A stretch of DNA of 64,000 bases from Gavia stellata (GCF_030936135.1 NC_082611.1:13965001-14029000); one strand, 5' to 3'. Counted from the stretch's first letter, positions 27,401-40,430 are shown. Translations and numbers: made by a program. The notes: a model not told the origin generated them from the letters alone.

Positions 27401-30400
27401 CTTTTGCAGAACTGTGAGAGCATCGGAGGGTCCCATCTACAAAGGCGTCTGTAAATGCTTCTGTCGCTCCAAAGGCCATGGCTTCATTACCCCTGCAGAT
27501 GGAGGGCCCGACATCTTCGTACACATCTCTGAGTAAGTCATCTGGGTGGCCGAGGAAGTCTGGAGCTTTGGTTTGCCTTAATAACTGAATGTTTTTGATG
27601 TTTCACATACAAGAATGGTTTACAATCTGTAACCCTTACCTCAGCAAAGAGGAGTTATGCAGATGTTACTGGCAGCCATAGATTATGCTGTTCTTTTCCT
27701 GTATTACTATAAATCTGTTGAGTTAAAAACTAGAAGATGATCCTGTCAAATCTCTTAGAATAAGCTGTACAGTTTCACCCAGACCCAGAAACTTGCATTT
27801 ACCTGAAGCAAATAATCTATGCAGCATCCAGTTTTAATTTAAAGATTTATAACACCGAAAATTCACTACTTTTACATTGCACTGCTTGTACCATTATTAA
27901 ACTAAAGGTTAATTGTCTTTACTGTTAAGAAAAGTCATACTTTATTACTTCCTTGAATTTATCTAGCTTCAGTTTCAAGCAGTTTATAACTAAAGCTTTC
28001 TCAGTTAAAGGGTTCATTAGTACGTCCACGTTTTTACCTTGAAGACACTGAGAACCATCACCTCTGAATCTATCTTTTGATAACCTAAACAGATGAAGCT
28101 TTTCAAGTCCCTCACTGAGAATTTTTTCTCCAGTCTAAAACAGTCTTTCCCGTTTCTTTTCTAAGTGTGTTGTAGAATTTAAATACCATTTTAAAACAAT
28201 ACACTGTACACATACTTTCAGTATATGGTGATAAAATCTCCTCCAGACTCTTGCTCTGTTTCTCTTTCTGTACATCCCATAATCGCATTAGCCCTCTCGT
28301 CCCTCGTCTTTTGCTGAGTTGCTTATCTGCTCTGACCTCGGCATCCTTTGCGGCGTCAGAGTGCGGTGCAGTCCCAGATACAGTCTGGCATCCCCGACAG
28401 CAGTGTTTGCCTTCCTTGCTCCTAGGGGTATGACTGTATTTGGTTGCACTGCAGCACATCTTACTTGAACAGGCCCTGCCTGCCAAGGGGTCCAGATCAC
28501 GCTCCGTGACTGCGCTTTGTTACCTACTGCTTGGCTAATCTGCAAGGTTTACTAGATAATTTTGTGTTTGTTTCTAGATTGAGATGTTGACCAGCATTGG
28601 GGCTGAAACTGGTCTCTGAAGGCGTGTATTTAAATTGTTCAATGTTTATTCTCCAATAATTCTCAAAAATTCCAAATATTCTCCAAAAAAGATAGATCTT
28701 TTAGACCTATCACCAGTTTTTAGTCTACATATTGTTTACAGTGTTGAAGCTGTATAATCCTGGTTATCCAGTGATAAGTCAACAAAAGCCTTACCAAAGT
28801 TGTTCACATTGCCCCAGCTATCTTTCCCGCTTGTGCGTGTAGCACGTGTCCTTGGAGAAGGAGCACATTGGCCTTCTTCCAGTTTTCCGAAATGTTACTG
28901 CATGATGGGCGTTGGCAAGCCAAAGCTTTTTAGGTCTCGTGGGTGCAGGTGGACTTGAGTGGTCTGACTTACGTGTTTAACCCAAGGCAATGTTATTTAA
29001 TATCTTCTTTTTCTTTTGTCTAGTACAAATGCACAATTTCTCCTTATTTCCTGAATAACTTAAAAATCACATTTCTTATATCACAATTTAAAAATTTTAC
29101 TGTGAACGTCCAGTCTGACCTATACAGTTACTTATCAGCAAGGGTTTAGTTAAAAAATCCCTCTCACAGAAACATGAATAATCAGCCCTCTAATGAATTC
29201 TTTTTAAAGAACTGTCTATTTTCAGTCCTGTTTTTTTCTCTACATTTTCTTTTCCAATTAGTTCAGTAAAATTTTCTTCAGTTATGTGAAATTAACCCTT
29301 TTAAAACCCTAGAGATAACTTTTTGATTGGGGTGCCCTTTGTTTGTCTATACAAAATGTGAGGTAATCTTTCAGGTGTTCCCCAATTCCTATCCTGTGGC
29401 CCAAAACATCTTTCTGTCTGGGCCCAAACCCCAGTACTTGATTCTGGGTACGCTGACGGCTCCTACCCTCAATTCCCCTCCAATCAGCTGTAATTCCTAA
29501 AGTCCAGTGATGTTTCTCTGTTTGGCCAATTAAGGCTCCCATATGTCTCCTGAACTGAAATCCTTTATGACATTATGAAAAACATTTTATTGTCTGCTGT
29601 GATTTTGGTGGTCTGTGCGAGAGGCCCCCTCTCACAGGAGTCCCCTCTTGTGGGCTGTACTGGTTGGTGCATCAGTCCCGTACGCTTCCAAAATGCTTTG
29701 ACTGTGAGCCATCAATAAGCTGTATTTGAGTAATTGTGCCCTGAACGTGGCATGCCACCCTCTTCTTTCTTCCACCCGCTCAATCTACCCTAAAAACACT
29801 ATTGAATGAGTCACCAAGGTTGTAAAAGTTCTGGGGCAACCACACTTGCTGATGTATTTTCAGGATATTTTGCTGACGCGTGTCCAGTTCTCTGCTTGCT
29901 CTCACCCTCGCCCAGCTGTGCTCTCAGACTGCCGCTGCATGGGAAGGCTGGAGCAGATAAAGGATGGGAGGGGGAGAGCTGCTGCGTGGGCAGGGGGTGA
30001 CCGGTTCTCGCCCACTCGGGGACAGCCTTCAGCCTGAGGTCTGGCTTCCCAGGTCTCAGCTTAGTGCCCTACCTGCTGGACCAGGCTGCTTCTCTTCAGT
30101 TTTAGTTACATCATTTCTATCTGATGCTCACGCAGGTGGGGAACTGTCTCCGTATACCATGCTGCAGTACGCTGCAGTCTTTCTCCAGTGTGGCAGCTCT
30201 CTTAAGTTTACTGAAGATGAGAAGGTTGGAGGGGACCTCCTCTACCCTGTCCACTGCTGGAAGGTGCCTGTGCCTTTCTGGCAGACGCTTTACCCAACAC
30301 ACTCTTAACAGTGCTGGGGATCCACCGCCTCCCTGGGCAATCTCTTCCTGTAATTAACAGACCTAGCTCTTATTTGTTTGTGGTATTTAACTGACATCTC

Positions 30401-33400
30401 CCTTGCTTTCAATATGGCCCTTCACTCCTCCTTCCATCTCCACAGCAAGTAAATAACACTTCTTCTCTATAAGCCTATCACTTACATGTTCGAAGACTGT
30501 TTTCCTTGCTCTTTCAGAAACATTTTAGCAAGGTTAGTTCATATGAATTTTGTAGGGTTGAAGACTGTGCTTTGTGCAACTTTTCTAGGCTCAATTCTGT
30601 TCCTTTGAAGCCAAAAGGATTTTTTTTTTCTATTGAACCAGGACTGGGCCACTGTTTTAAATGTTTCTTACATAGGTACTGTCTCAGAACTTAAATTCAA
30701 AAATAGCTGGCATTTCTGCCTCAACCTGTTAGTAAAAAGTGCTGTTATTGAAGTACTGAAGGTTTCAGCACATTGTGTTCTTTAATTACTCTGAGTGTAT
30801 TTGAATTGTTGGAAACAGCTTTTAGTGCTAGAGGGTGATGGTATTGCTGTCTTAATTCTGATGCAAGGCAGCACTGGAAAGATGAATTAATAATGCCTTT
30901 CATTTCAGTTTATTTCACAGTGAATTAGAAACATTGCTCTTTATTAATGGGAATTTCTTATTGCGGCAGCATTCTCTAACTATCACTGTGGCTCAGGGGA
31001 CTCCAATGACTCTGGTTTGCTTAGTGTGAGTTTTCAGATACTGCTTATGTTTATCATGTGATTCTTTTCTACCTATTTTACTCAGTTAAACCTGAATGTG
31101 AGAGAGACATCAATCTGTTTACTGTCTCAGTGTGGTGTAGGCATCTACTTGTGAAATGAAAGAGTATTTTTTTCTCCTGAATCAGTTCTGCCTGAAAGCT
31201 AGGATTTCAGGAATGTGGATAAAATGGTACGCCAGTTTGGATTCGGAAAGGTAGACTGTTCCTCTGTGTTCATCACTACGCTGTGATGATTAGTGAAGGT
31301 TTTGAGCATTGGGACCAGCTGTCTATCTTGCAGATTAACACGATTTTAAACATAAAAATTTAATTTGAAGAATTAAGTTTTTTTCTTCCCTAAGCTTTGG
31401 GGAGCTGTAAGGTTACACTTCAATATCTTCCGTAAAATGGGATGACTGTTTCCCATAGCTTTCCATTTATTTTGTAAGATAATAACACTTAGCGTGGCGT
31501 TTCCATTTCCATAAGTGAGCATTAGCCTAAAAATAAGGTCAAATATATGTGGCATTTGAAAGCTTCTTCACTTGACATCTGCAAAATTTTCAATTTCTGT
31601 ATCTGTGTGAGAGTTTAAGGTGAATGTGGACATATGGCCGTGTTTTATGCGTGGAACTTGCAGCAAAGCTGCGTCACTATGAAGTTGGACTTGTCAGGTG
31701 TGGGTAGATACACAGTATAAGAAATGCCAGTTGAAATGCCGGTTTTAAAGATGTTTTTGTCTGTGTGGCTTTGTCTGTTTTAACGAGCGGCTCTGAAGAC
31801 TGCAGAGAAGATTTGGTTTGGGTTTTGATAACATTTGTGTGGAGCCAGTTCTCCTTTTTAACTGATGAGGTACAAATGTACAAAACTGTACAATCAACCA
31901 GGGCAGCCTGGAGTTCCCTGGAAATGCTGACACTGGTAGGTGGTAGCATTTCCTTTCGAGCTGTCTTCGTGCAGCAGGTAGAGACATGGTGGCAGCTCTG
32001 GTGACAGTCACCACAGGTGGCAGAAGCTTCCTGGCAGTGTTCATGGCACCTTCTTGGGTCGGTCTGCGGGTAAAGCATCTGCGGCTGAAACCCTGTACCA
32101 CAACTGCAACGCTGTCGGCACTTGAGATGGACAGGTTAGAGCCAGCTCATGCACACTGACCTGAGCGGCCGTTCCTGCCTGCAGACGCGTGGCCAGGTGC
32201 AGCAAGAAGGCTGTCGCAGCCCTGCCACCCAGCCAAAGGTGCCAGCCACAGGCTCACTGCTGCTTTCTGCAGCGCATGCACAGCTGAGTCCTGCTTCCTT
32301 GTGTTTATTGGAAACACTTCTCAAGTTGGTATAAACAATTGTACTAGGAAAATGTTAGGTCTCATTGAATGTGGTGAGATTTTCTTTTTCTCAGTTTAAT
32401 GCTTCGCCTTTCTCCAGAACAGAAAACAAAATGTGCTTGCTGGTAGTGAGTGTAAAACACTAGCTGGTGAGCATGGGGATGAGTTGCTGAGATGGTAATT
32501 CCAGATAATGTGTCTGGAAAGCTGGAAACAAAGGCAAATTCATTTGCCTGGAGTGAAATTTTTAAAAAGCCCTTAATTACACTTTTAATAGTGACATGTA
32601 CTGTTAATGCTTTCATTTCCACCAGCCTGTATCATGATTACTGTCATCAAATTGATGGTGTTACTGTAGCATCAGTGCTGAGAACTGTATCATCCTCAGT
32701 ATCTTGCCTACTCTACTGTTGTTTCATAGCAGGAGTAAGTCAGCCCTCACAAATACGAGCTGGTTTGGTTGTTACTGAAATGTAACGGCACTGGTGACTT
32801 CAGTTTCACTCTCTTGCCACTATCCCTGTAGAAGTGGCATGTTTCCGGAGAGCAGGCGGGAATCCCTGCAGTGCTGGCTGTTGAGGGCCCTGCCTTGTGC
32901 TGGGGGTGGCTGCCTGTACAGACAGGTTTGTATCAGCTTGCCTTCCAAAGGGGGTCCTGAGGGCACGGGGCGAGGGGGATGAGGGGAGGTGGGGTGTGGG
33001 TGCCTGTAGCGGCAGATCAAATGATGTGCATTAGAGTGTAAGAATCCCACTCTTCTGCTTTCCCTGTGTATTTGGGAGTGGGCACATGATGGATACTCAT
33101 TTACTTTCCAGGCTTTTGCATTTGATTGGGATTTGGTCTGAAGCCTGTGTAGCTGCAAGGGCAAGTCAAGGAGGTAGTTCACCAGAGAGCAGCGACGAAT
33201 GAATGACCACACTCTTGTTTTTTTAAAGATTTTATTTTGCAAAAGCAGCTGATTTAAGGGAACAGAAAAAACGTGTAGTGCTTGTGGGTTTTGTGCAGTT
33301 TGCTAGTATTTGGCTCTGAAGGGGAAAATGCTGCATTGCAGAGGCCTTCAGGCTGTCCTTCAGGCTGGATTCCTGACCCCATGCTTAATGATGGTTTTGG

Positions 33401-36400
33401 AGAACTGACACTCAGCACCCTTGGGTCCCTGGAGAGATGCTGGGTTTGCTGTGCTTTGCTTGTGTGTTGTGTTGTGGGAGATTATGCTTAGGGTGCCTGT
33501 AACTCAGGAGTACTGAACAGAAGTGGTCTCTCAGTGGGCTCCCAGGTGGGGATACGGTCCCATTCTGCTGTTGCATCTCAGTTTCTGGCTATGCTGGAGA
33601 TGTACTATCAGCCACATCTTCCTGCAGGGAGGAACCCAGCTGCATCCCTGCTGCTATCCTGCGGCATTGAGGAGCTGGCTTTGAGCTTTTCATGTCCATG
33701 GAGAGATCATCTTTTCATGCTGCTTTCTTTCCTCTGATTTCTGCCAGATCACTATGTTTAAAGCAAAGCATTAATGCCACATCTCTTCTTCTGGCTCTTC
33801 TGTGATGCTGTTCTTCTGGGTGGAGTGTAACAATATGGGTTGGAAATGAACTGATAATTATAAACAAACTGAGAGCTGAATCTGAGCTGCGAGAACGACC
33901 CTTTCCGGCCTCTCCGCCTTTTCCGTGAACTAGCAGCAAAACAGTTTCTGCTGGCTGCAACTGTCTGCTCTGGGGCTGCTGGGAAGCCAAATCTGAGCTT
34001 TCTGATTTCCTTCAAAATATTTAAAGCACTTGATGACATACCTGCTTTGGGCTGCACACTTCCTTCCTGACATGCTCCCTTTCTGGTGCCTTGCTGCATC
34101 TGTTGAAATGTCTGAAATAAGCAGATTATGTGGGGCAGGGAGGAGGGGCAGCAGAATACCAGATCTTACTTGAAAGGGGTTTGGAAATGAATGGAACATG
34201 GATAGCCTTTTCCTAATGGTTCCCCACACCCCCACAGTTGGCTCAGAAAACTCATGTTACACTGGAGCATGCAGGAGAGCCAGCTTGCTGTGGTCGTGAT
34301 TGCAGCAAAACCTTCCCAGAATCTCCACCTAAATGATACAAACTACACTAGGTCAAAGCCAAGACTTACACGCCACATGCAAGCCAGGCAGTGGGCATTG
34401 AAGAAGACTGTGGCCACCCGAGGATGGAGGCTCTTTGTAGTTAGTGAGCACAGAACATAACTGCCCTGGGCTTTGGTTTCCAGATGCAAACAGTAGGTAT
34501 TATTGTGACAGGATCCAAGCTGGATGCTTGCAGGAACAGGCATCTTCTGTACCTCTGACCGAGTCCACGTAGGTATCCTTGGAAAGCTCTGCTTCTTCTG
34601 ATCATCAGTTTCTTCCTCATGGTGCATGGTGTGCTGCCTGGTGTTGAACTAGCTGCTGAAAGTAGATATAGAGCCATAACTGTCCCTGAATGTGGATTCA
34701 AAAAACACGGCTAGAGATCTCAGTAGAGAACTGGGCAAGAGGATGATGCATCTGCTGTGCTGGGAGGGAAGTGCAGCTTCTGTCCTAGACAAGGCAGCTC
34801 CTGGGAAGATCTCGCTGCAATGGCACAGAGACCAGGGCAATCCCGTAGCAGAGACCTTGCATATTAACGGCTGGGATTCTTCAGTGTTTGGTTTGGACCT
34901 CTTTCACACTTGTCTATCCCAGTTACAATTGTGACTGGTGGGTGAGAAGCAGCCCTGCTTCTGCTTTGCCTGCCAGCTGGCTTGATAAGGTCATCGCTGG
35001 CTTTGTTGATGAATGCTAGAGCTGTCAGCTTACCCCTGGCCTGCATGGGAGGGCATTCAGGATTAGCAACTCGTAGTAGTTCATTACTCTGTCATGTCCT
35101 GCTGTTTAATAAAAATACGAGTTTCCTGGGAGTTTGTGTTGAGGTGTTAAATGAGCTTTAAGAAGCCCACAAGATAATACAGCCCATTGATCCATGGGAA
35201 GCGGCTACATGGTGCGATCCATGGCAGGCTTGTTGACCAGCAAGGCTCTGAATTCACTGAAAACTCTTGTTCAAAAATGTTTCCATGTGACTTAGTCTTT
35301 GTCCCAAGAGGTTTAACTAGGGCCCTGGAATATGAATAGCAGCTGTGGGAAGGAAGAACTAGAACATTCCTTATTTAGGTAATTTCCTAATAACCTCCGA
35401 GTTCCCTAAAAATAGTGCAGGATAAAATGCTCCACTGTACCAGACTGGCGCTGAGCTGGGAAATGGGAGTTGCTGGATAATCTAAAACTCACTCTATTGT
35501 GTCTCACTCTGACACTAACATCAGGAAGGCATTTCCTATTTTTAGCTTAATTTGTTAAAGTGTCTTAAAGTTCCTGGATACATAGATATCCATTATTTTG
35601 AATAGAACATGCGTACCAATCTCTTAAATAGCAGTGAAAATCTCCACCTTCCTCTAGATCAACATTTAATATATAGTTAGGGTAAAAGTAAAAAAGCACA
35701 GATCTAAAAATACTTAATCAATCTATAACATCAAGAAAGTCCATGTTTAACTTCCTTTACCAAATCATCCAGCTAACTTAGGTTGTCTATAGAGTGGCTG
35801 TTGTAGGCTAAATCTGTTCCAAGATCTCTGTTTGCTTTCTCTGATCTTTTCCAGTTCATTTCCCGCCCAGTGCTTAAGCCAATTGCTTCCTGATGGAGGA
35901 TCTTCCTGCAGCTTTGGGTAGGGCTACACCTCCATTGCCATACCATTTCATCACCTTTCAGCTGCCATTATGTTGTTCTTTCTTGACACCACCAGAAGTA
36001 CTGCACAATTTGGATGTTGTTTGGTCCTGCTTCTAAGCATCACGTAGCGATAACAATGCTGGAGTAAGTCTGCATCTATCCCAGAAGCAGCATTTGGTGG
36101 GCAAATACTGTGCTGGGAGCACTGTTCACAAACAGGTTTACACAGGCTGCAAACCAAGACCTTTGTCCTCTCGCTTTTCATGTGCACAGGGGTCAATGAG
36201 TTAATAATCTTATATTCGTTAGGCTCCAAGAGTTAACTGGTAATCAGAAAGCTGCAGAAAAGAAAAGAATATCTGATCTGTGGGAGAAAAGTTTAAAGGC
36301 CAAAAGCAGAAAATTAAATTCGAGCTGTTTGCGTGGCCACAACCTGGACAGAAGGACAGGTCTGGTCTTGATGAGGTTAAGGTCACCTCAACAAGCAAGG

Positions 36401-39400
36401 AACGAGGTAGGACAAACTAGGGGACAAGAAGAAGCCATGTTGGGGTTGAATGAGCTTTTATCACAAGCTTCAGTCTCTTGTAGTGTCAGTTTGGATAAGG
36501 AAAGAAACCAAGAAAGGATGTGATGCTGTCAGCGTAGTGCTCAGTCCTGTAAGAAGTGCTTTCTAGTGGAGAAAAGTGTACCTTTCTGGGTGATGCTTAG
36601 GGCTGTGAAGATTTTGGGGCTAGTGTGATCTGTTTAGAATAAGGAACAGAAGTAATTAACCTCATGATTCAAGCGTAAGAAATTTGGGTCAGCAAATGTT
36701 TTGTTTTGTTTTCCTGTGCAGACCAGGGGCTGTAGACAGTCATCTAACCAGTGCTGAGGGATACATTGGCTCTCAGTGTGTCCTGGAGTGTGTCTTCCAG
36801 TCTGGGTCAGTCCCTTTTCTTCTCCCTGCCCTGACTGCTGCCTGTTGTATGTTAGGTATACTGTTTCTGTGTGTGTACTGATTCACTTGTTCTTAATTTC
36901 TGTAAAAAAACCAGGACCACTTTGGTTACCAGTACAGCTACAACCCCTTTTTTACCAGAACCCATCCTGGTATATATTCATATTTCAATTTTAAACCAAA
37001 CTCACCCCCCAAAAAACCCCATTGTTTTTAGCACTCAAGCTGTACTTCTTCCTCACTTGAATTTGAAGATTCAAGTGATAACTAATTTATCTCTGTTTTT
37101 CAGGAGCTTAAAACACTGTCTTTGTGTATTGGCACGTCTTTGGTGCCTCAGGAGATGGTGTGAATCCACTTTCCTTCTACATTAACCATACCTACTGTTA
37201 GCTTTTGCAGATTTCAAATGTTTATTTCCCTAACTGCATCTCATCCTGTTTTACAGGCGCTTTTAAAGAACATGTAAGGTTCCTGTTCGTTAAAAAAACC
37301 TTTCAGCCAAACATGAGAGCCCTTCCTGGGCAGGGCATCCGTTTCATTTGATGCCTGCAAAGTGGTGACTCTGAGCTTACCGCTCACTGTGCGTGTTCAT
37401 CCTCTGTGCAGGAATCAAAGGCAATACCTGGGGCTGTGGAGTGGGCGGCTGTAAAGTCAAGAGGAGATGCTGGTTTAGTTGCAGCCCCACGTAACTGCTC
37501 TGCCTGTGCTCCCTGAAACACTGCCCGCAGCTCGTCCCACTGCTCGAGGCCACATGAAGAAACGTGTTTCATTACGACTTATTTCAGTGGCTCAGCTGTA
37601 CTTGAGTCAGTGTAGACTTTCCACTTTGGCTCATATTGTCTATGTTCATTACATCTGAGCTGGGAAATGTTTCTGCTCACTGTGTTTTGCTAGTCCTGCG
37701 TTCCTTTGTATGGATAAAATGTCTGCTTTCCACTGAAAGATGCTATCTTCCTCAGGTGGGACTGACGTCCTGCATGGGTTGTGTTGTGAGTTACTGCTCA
37801 TGGCAATGTGGTTTTAGCTCAATAGCAACAGTTTTTTTAGCAACAAGGGATCATTCAGGAGGTTCAAGTGGGAAAGATTATGTCATTTTTTTACATGGCA
37901 TTCCTATTTTCACTTGTGGTTTGACCCTCTTCTTGGGGCTTCATGTCCACTTTGTCAGGCTCTGAGACCATATAAGTAGTATCTTCTCATCCTTGCTTGA
38001 AATCCTCTGTTTCAAAGTCAGGGTAAGCTGCAGAGAATTTGGTGGCAAATTCCTTTGGCAGTAAAAAAGGTAAACTAATCTCTGCTCCTGAAGGGACAGT
38101 AAGATTGGGTGTGCAACCCCTTCACACCTGAAGAAATCTTAAACCTGTTAGAAATGGGGGAGGTGGAGTATAAATGAAGGCAATAACTGAAGAGGGCAGC
38201 CACAGCCAGAGTCTAGCTGTGGGAGCTTGAACATGGTCTGTCCAGTGTGATACAGGGCTGGACTGACAGGTTGGCCTGGAGACTTTGGAAGTAAATAAAG
38301 GTCACTCGGATCAGCCTGTGTGAGGAGGAAAGGGCTGTCAGGTCTGAGGAAGGAGGCTTTATCCTGACTTTTCTGTAAATATTTTTTCTGCTTTCAATTT
38401 ACTGCTGTTTTCCCAGGCACTGCTGTAAAGAGTTCAGCTTAGGACATGCCCTCTTGGGTCTGATTCCCGCAGTCACAGACAGCTCTGGAGTCGAGGTTTA
38501 GCCCAGGGAAATAAAGTCTGACGGACATGTGTTTCAAGCCGCAGGCCTTGGGAATGCCTTTAACTCCTCGTAGCAGGTTTGAGATCCATATTTAGATACA
38601 GGAACATTTTCAATATCATGTTGATACAATCAGTTAGCAAACAATGACTTTTCTTCCGAATTTCCCATGGGAGAAGTTATAATTTATGGGTCGGTTTCAG
38701 CTTCCCCTGTACATTCCTGCTTACCCCGTCTCATTCTTGAGTACAGGCTGCTTCTGCTCAGCCACAGCTCAATGCGTGAGCTCCCTGAGCGGCAATCGTG
38801 ATGCACAAGTTGGAGGGGAGCAGAAGCTGAGGCAGCCCTTAAGGGGGGAAGGGTGTGGGAAAGGCAGCGCAGGAGATAAAGTTGAAGCAGTTTTGCAGAA
38901 CTGGGGGGAGAGGCAAAATCTGATGTGAAGTTACAACTGGCAGTAAGTGACAGTATATTTGCCTCCTATCAGTCCTGCCAGTCTTTCCTGCAATAGAAAA
39001 GACATAACAATAATGGGTCACAAGATGAGAGTGGATACGAAGAGCACTGCTAAAATCTGAGGTCCCTGCGATAACAGAAACATTTGTGAGGTAAAATTCC
39101 TGGGTGGTGTGAGTATGCTCCCAGTGAAGGCAAATAAACTCAATGGTGTTTGTCTGTTCACAAATACAAATGCTGCCTAGGAACACTGAAAAAAACCCTC
39201 AAACAACAAGAAATCTAGAGCCTAAGTTGTCAGAGAAGGGGAACCTGAGCATGGGATCGTGTGGATATATTTAAAGGAAGGTGAAGTAGCATCCTTTCTA
39301 CTGTCAGAGAATCATGGCAATGCAGATTAGAAGGCATCTCTGCCTGTCTTCATTGGCGCGTGCTGGGATTTTTATTAAAAAGCTCTCATCTTGAATGCAG

Positions 39401-40430
39401 CACTAGAAGCAAGGAAGGCTGTTACCCTTTGCAGTTCTCTGTTTCATCAGTATGTAGTTCTGGACAGAAGGTGACAGCCCTTTTGCCATTTCCCACTGTT
39501 TCCAGGTAGGAATCACATGCAGTAACAAATGCAGGGTGAGTCCTCCAGCATCCCATGTCACCGTGCTGGTAGAGGCTAGGTAGGAGTGAGCAACTCTTGG
39601 AAATCTTCCTAAGTGCTGGATGCTGGAGGAGAGTTTCTGCAGTGTAACACGTCAGGGTCACAGAACTGTTTTTTCACAGCAAGTAATTTTGAAGTATTCC
39701 ACAGTGTCTTACTTTGGCTCTTTTCTTTTCCTACCTCAGGGGAACTATGTTGTGGTAGAGTAACCTAAAGGTAAAATCAATGACTAACATGCTACAATCC
39801 TTCTTAAAAAAAGAAAAAAGAGGGAAAAAAAAAGCTTCAGAAGTGTGAGGGGAGGCGGGGAATCAACTTTGTATAGTTTAAAAAACCAAACCCTCAAATG
39901 AAGTGCCAAACAGTGTCAGCCCTGCCCTCTAGTGCTGCCAGCGAGGAAGAGGTTCTTGCACGGTTCACAGCAATGTTGTCCAAGGCTGCGCTCAGCTGAT
40001 TGTTTTTTAAGGCATATTAGAGTGTGGGGTTTTTTGTGATTGTTTTTGTTTGTTTTAGGGTAGTGGTGGTGTTTATAGTGTTTTCATAGGATTTTGCTGC
40101 ACGACAACCAAAATCAGCCTCAAGCTTTGGTGGATGATGGGCTCTATTAAAAAAACCTGAAGTATCTTCAGTACCTAAGATAAAAATTATGATAAAAATT
40201 TAAATAAGCTGCAAAAGAGTAAGAGTGTTCATGTGATTTATGATTAACTGAAGCTTCCTCTCCACAGTATCGAAGGCGAGTATGTTCCCGTGGCAGGCGA
40301 CGAGGTCACCTACAAGATGTGCACCATCCCACCGAAAAACGAGAAGCTTCAGGCAGTGGAGGTTGTGATTACCCATCTAGCTCCTGGAACCAAGCATGAG
40401 ACCTGGTCGGGGCATGTCATCAGCTCCTGA
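24259..40430 (+). CDS. CARHSP1: Calcium-regulated heat-stable protein 1 (CRHSP-24), complete coding sequence in 3 exons
   Basis: Joining 24259-24431, 27410-27532 and 40268-40430 gives 152 residues (human 147). Residues 1-58 are a disordered Ser/Pro-rich tail that is less conserved, ending in the conserved [14 protein letters not shown]. Ser57 in RTRTFS matches the human phosphorylation site Ser52; Ser35 and Ser37 match other SP sites. Residues 62-130 are a cold-shock domain with RNP-1 at 79-86 (KGHGFITP) and RNP-2 at 92-98 (DIFVHIS). The tail [14 protein letters not shown] is identical to human as I recall it. Known role in mammals: a cytosolic single-strand RNA/DNA-binding protein that stabilises TNF mRNA, moves to stress granules and P-bodies, and is dephosphorylated by calcineurin. 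The start codon has a purine at -3. All junctions keep frame, with GT-AG introns. Confidence 0.96.
24432..27409 (+). other. CARHSP1: CARHSP1 intron 2
   Basis: GTGAGT to GCAG, 3.0 kb. Apart from an alternating TATA/TACA stretch near 26940-26985, I see no repeat or gene in it. Confidence 0.8.
27410..27532 (+). CDS. CARHSP1: CARHSP1 coding exon 2
   Basis: Acceptor TTTTGCAG, donor CTGA|GTAAGT. It encodes residues 58-99 and holds both RNP motifs of the cold-shock domain. The split Asp99 codon is completed by the next exon. Confidence 0.96.
28040..28930 (-). mobile_element. CR1-clade LINE, ORF2 reverse-transcriptase region, antisense
   Basis: On the minus strand, 28890-28864 reads SENWKKANV, the reverse-transcriptase motif usually seen in CR1-clade elements as PEDWKKANV. 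Further along the same strand, about 28790-28770 matches the KAF(D) segment (GTAAGGCTTTTGTTGA). About 28555-28535 keeps a decayed FADD active-site segment (CTTGCAGATTAG). The order and spacing agree with an amniote CR1/L3-like ORF2 running into its 3' region near 28100. Many in-frame stops and indels show an old, dead copy. Limits are approximate, and it may run past 29000. Confidence 0.7.
29000..29800. other. Unassigned stretch between two LINE relics
   Basis: It is AT-rich to about 29300, then more balanced. The longest minus-strand open stretch (29542-29309, 77 residues) has no family I know. It could be the upstream part of the neighbouring antisense LINE, or unrelated DNA. Confidence 0.3.
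30200..30535 (-). mobile_element. CR1 LINE 3' fragment, antisense
   Basis: The plus strand reads AGGTTGGAGGGGACCTCC at about 30220. It then has GGGGATCCACCGCCTCCCTG near 30318 followed by GGGCAATCTCTTCC, and TTCGAAGACTGTTTTCCTTG near 30489. These three blocks occur in this order and spacing in antisense chicken-type CR1 tails (GGTTGGAAGGGACCT, CCACCTCCCTGGGCAACCTG, TGAAGACTGTTATC). The copy is strongly diverged. It is in the opposite orientation to CARHSP1 and is a different copy from the one at 28040-28930, because it covers a more 3' part of the element. Confidence 0.65.
32967..33000 (+). other. Potential G-quadruplex motif
   Basis: Five G runs of three to five bases lie within 34 bases, separated by loops of three or four bases (GGGG-CGA-GGGGG-ATGA-GGGG-AGGT-GGGG). 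It is intronic, and on the transcribed sense strand it would also be in the pre-mRNA. Confidence 0.5.
40268..40430 (+). CDS. CARHSP1: CARHSP1 coding exon 3, with stop
   Basis: Acceptor CTCCACAG, then [17 protein letters not shown] through to the stop TGA at 40428-40430. It encodes the second half of the cold-shock domain and the C-terminal tail (residues 99-152). Confidence 0.96.

Larger units (their letters stand above)
27533..40267 (+). other. CARHSP1: CARHSP1 intron 3 (12.7 kb)
   Basis: GTAAGT to CACAG. It holds two antisense CR1 LINE relics (28040-28930 and 30200-30535) and a G-run motif (32967-33000). The stretch between the relics (about 29000-29800) is unassigned. From 33000 to 40267 I see only single-copy noncoding DNA. 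Confidence 0.75.

Noticed and set aside
39301-39355. AGAATCATGGCAATGCAGATTAG-like block as another CR1 tail
   Set aside because: Only a short resemblance to the CR1 AATCATAG/GGTTGG block. The following sequence does not continue the consensus.
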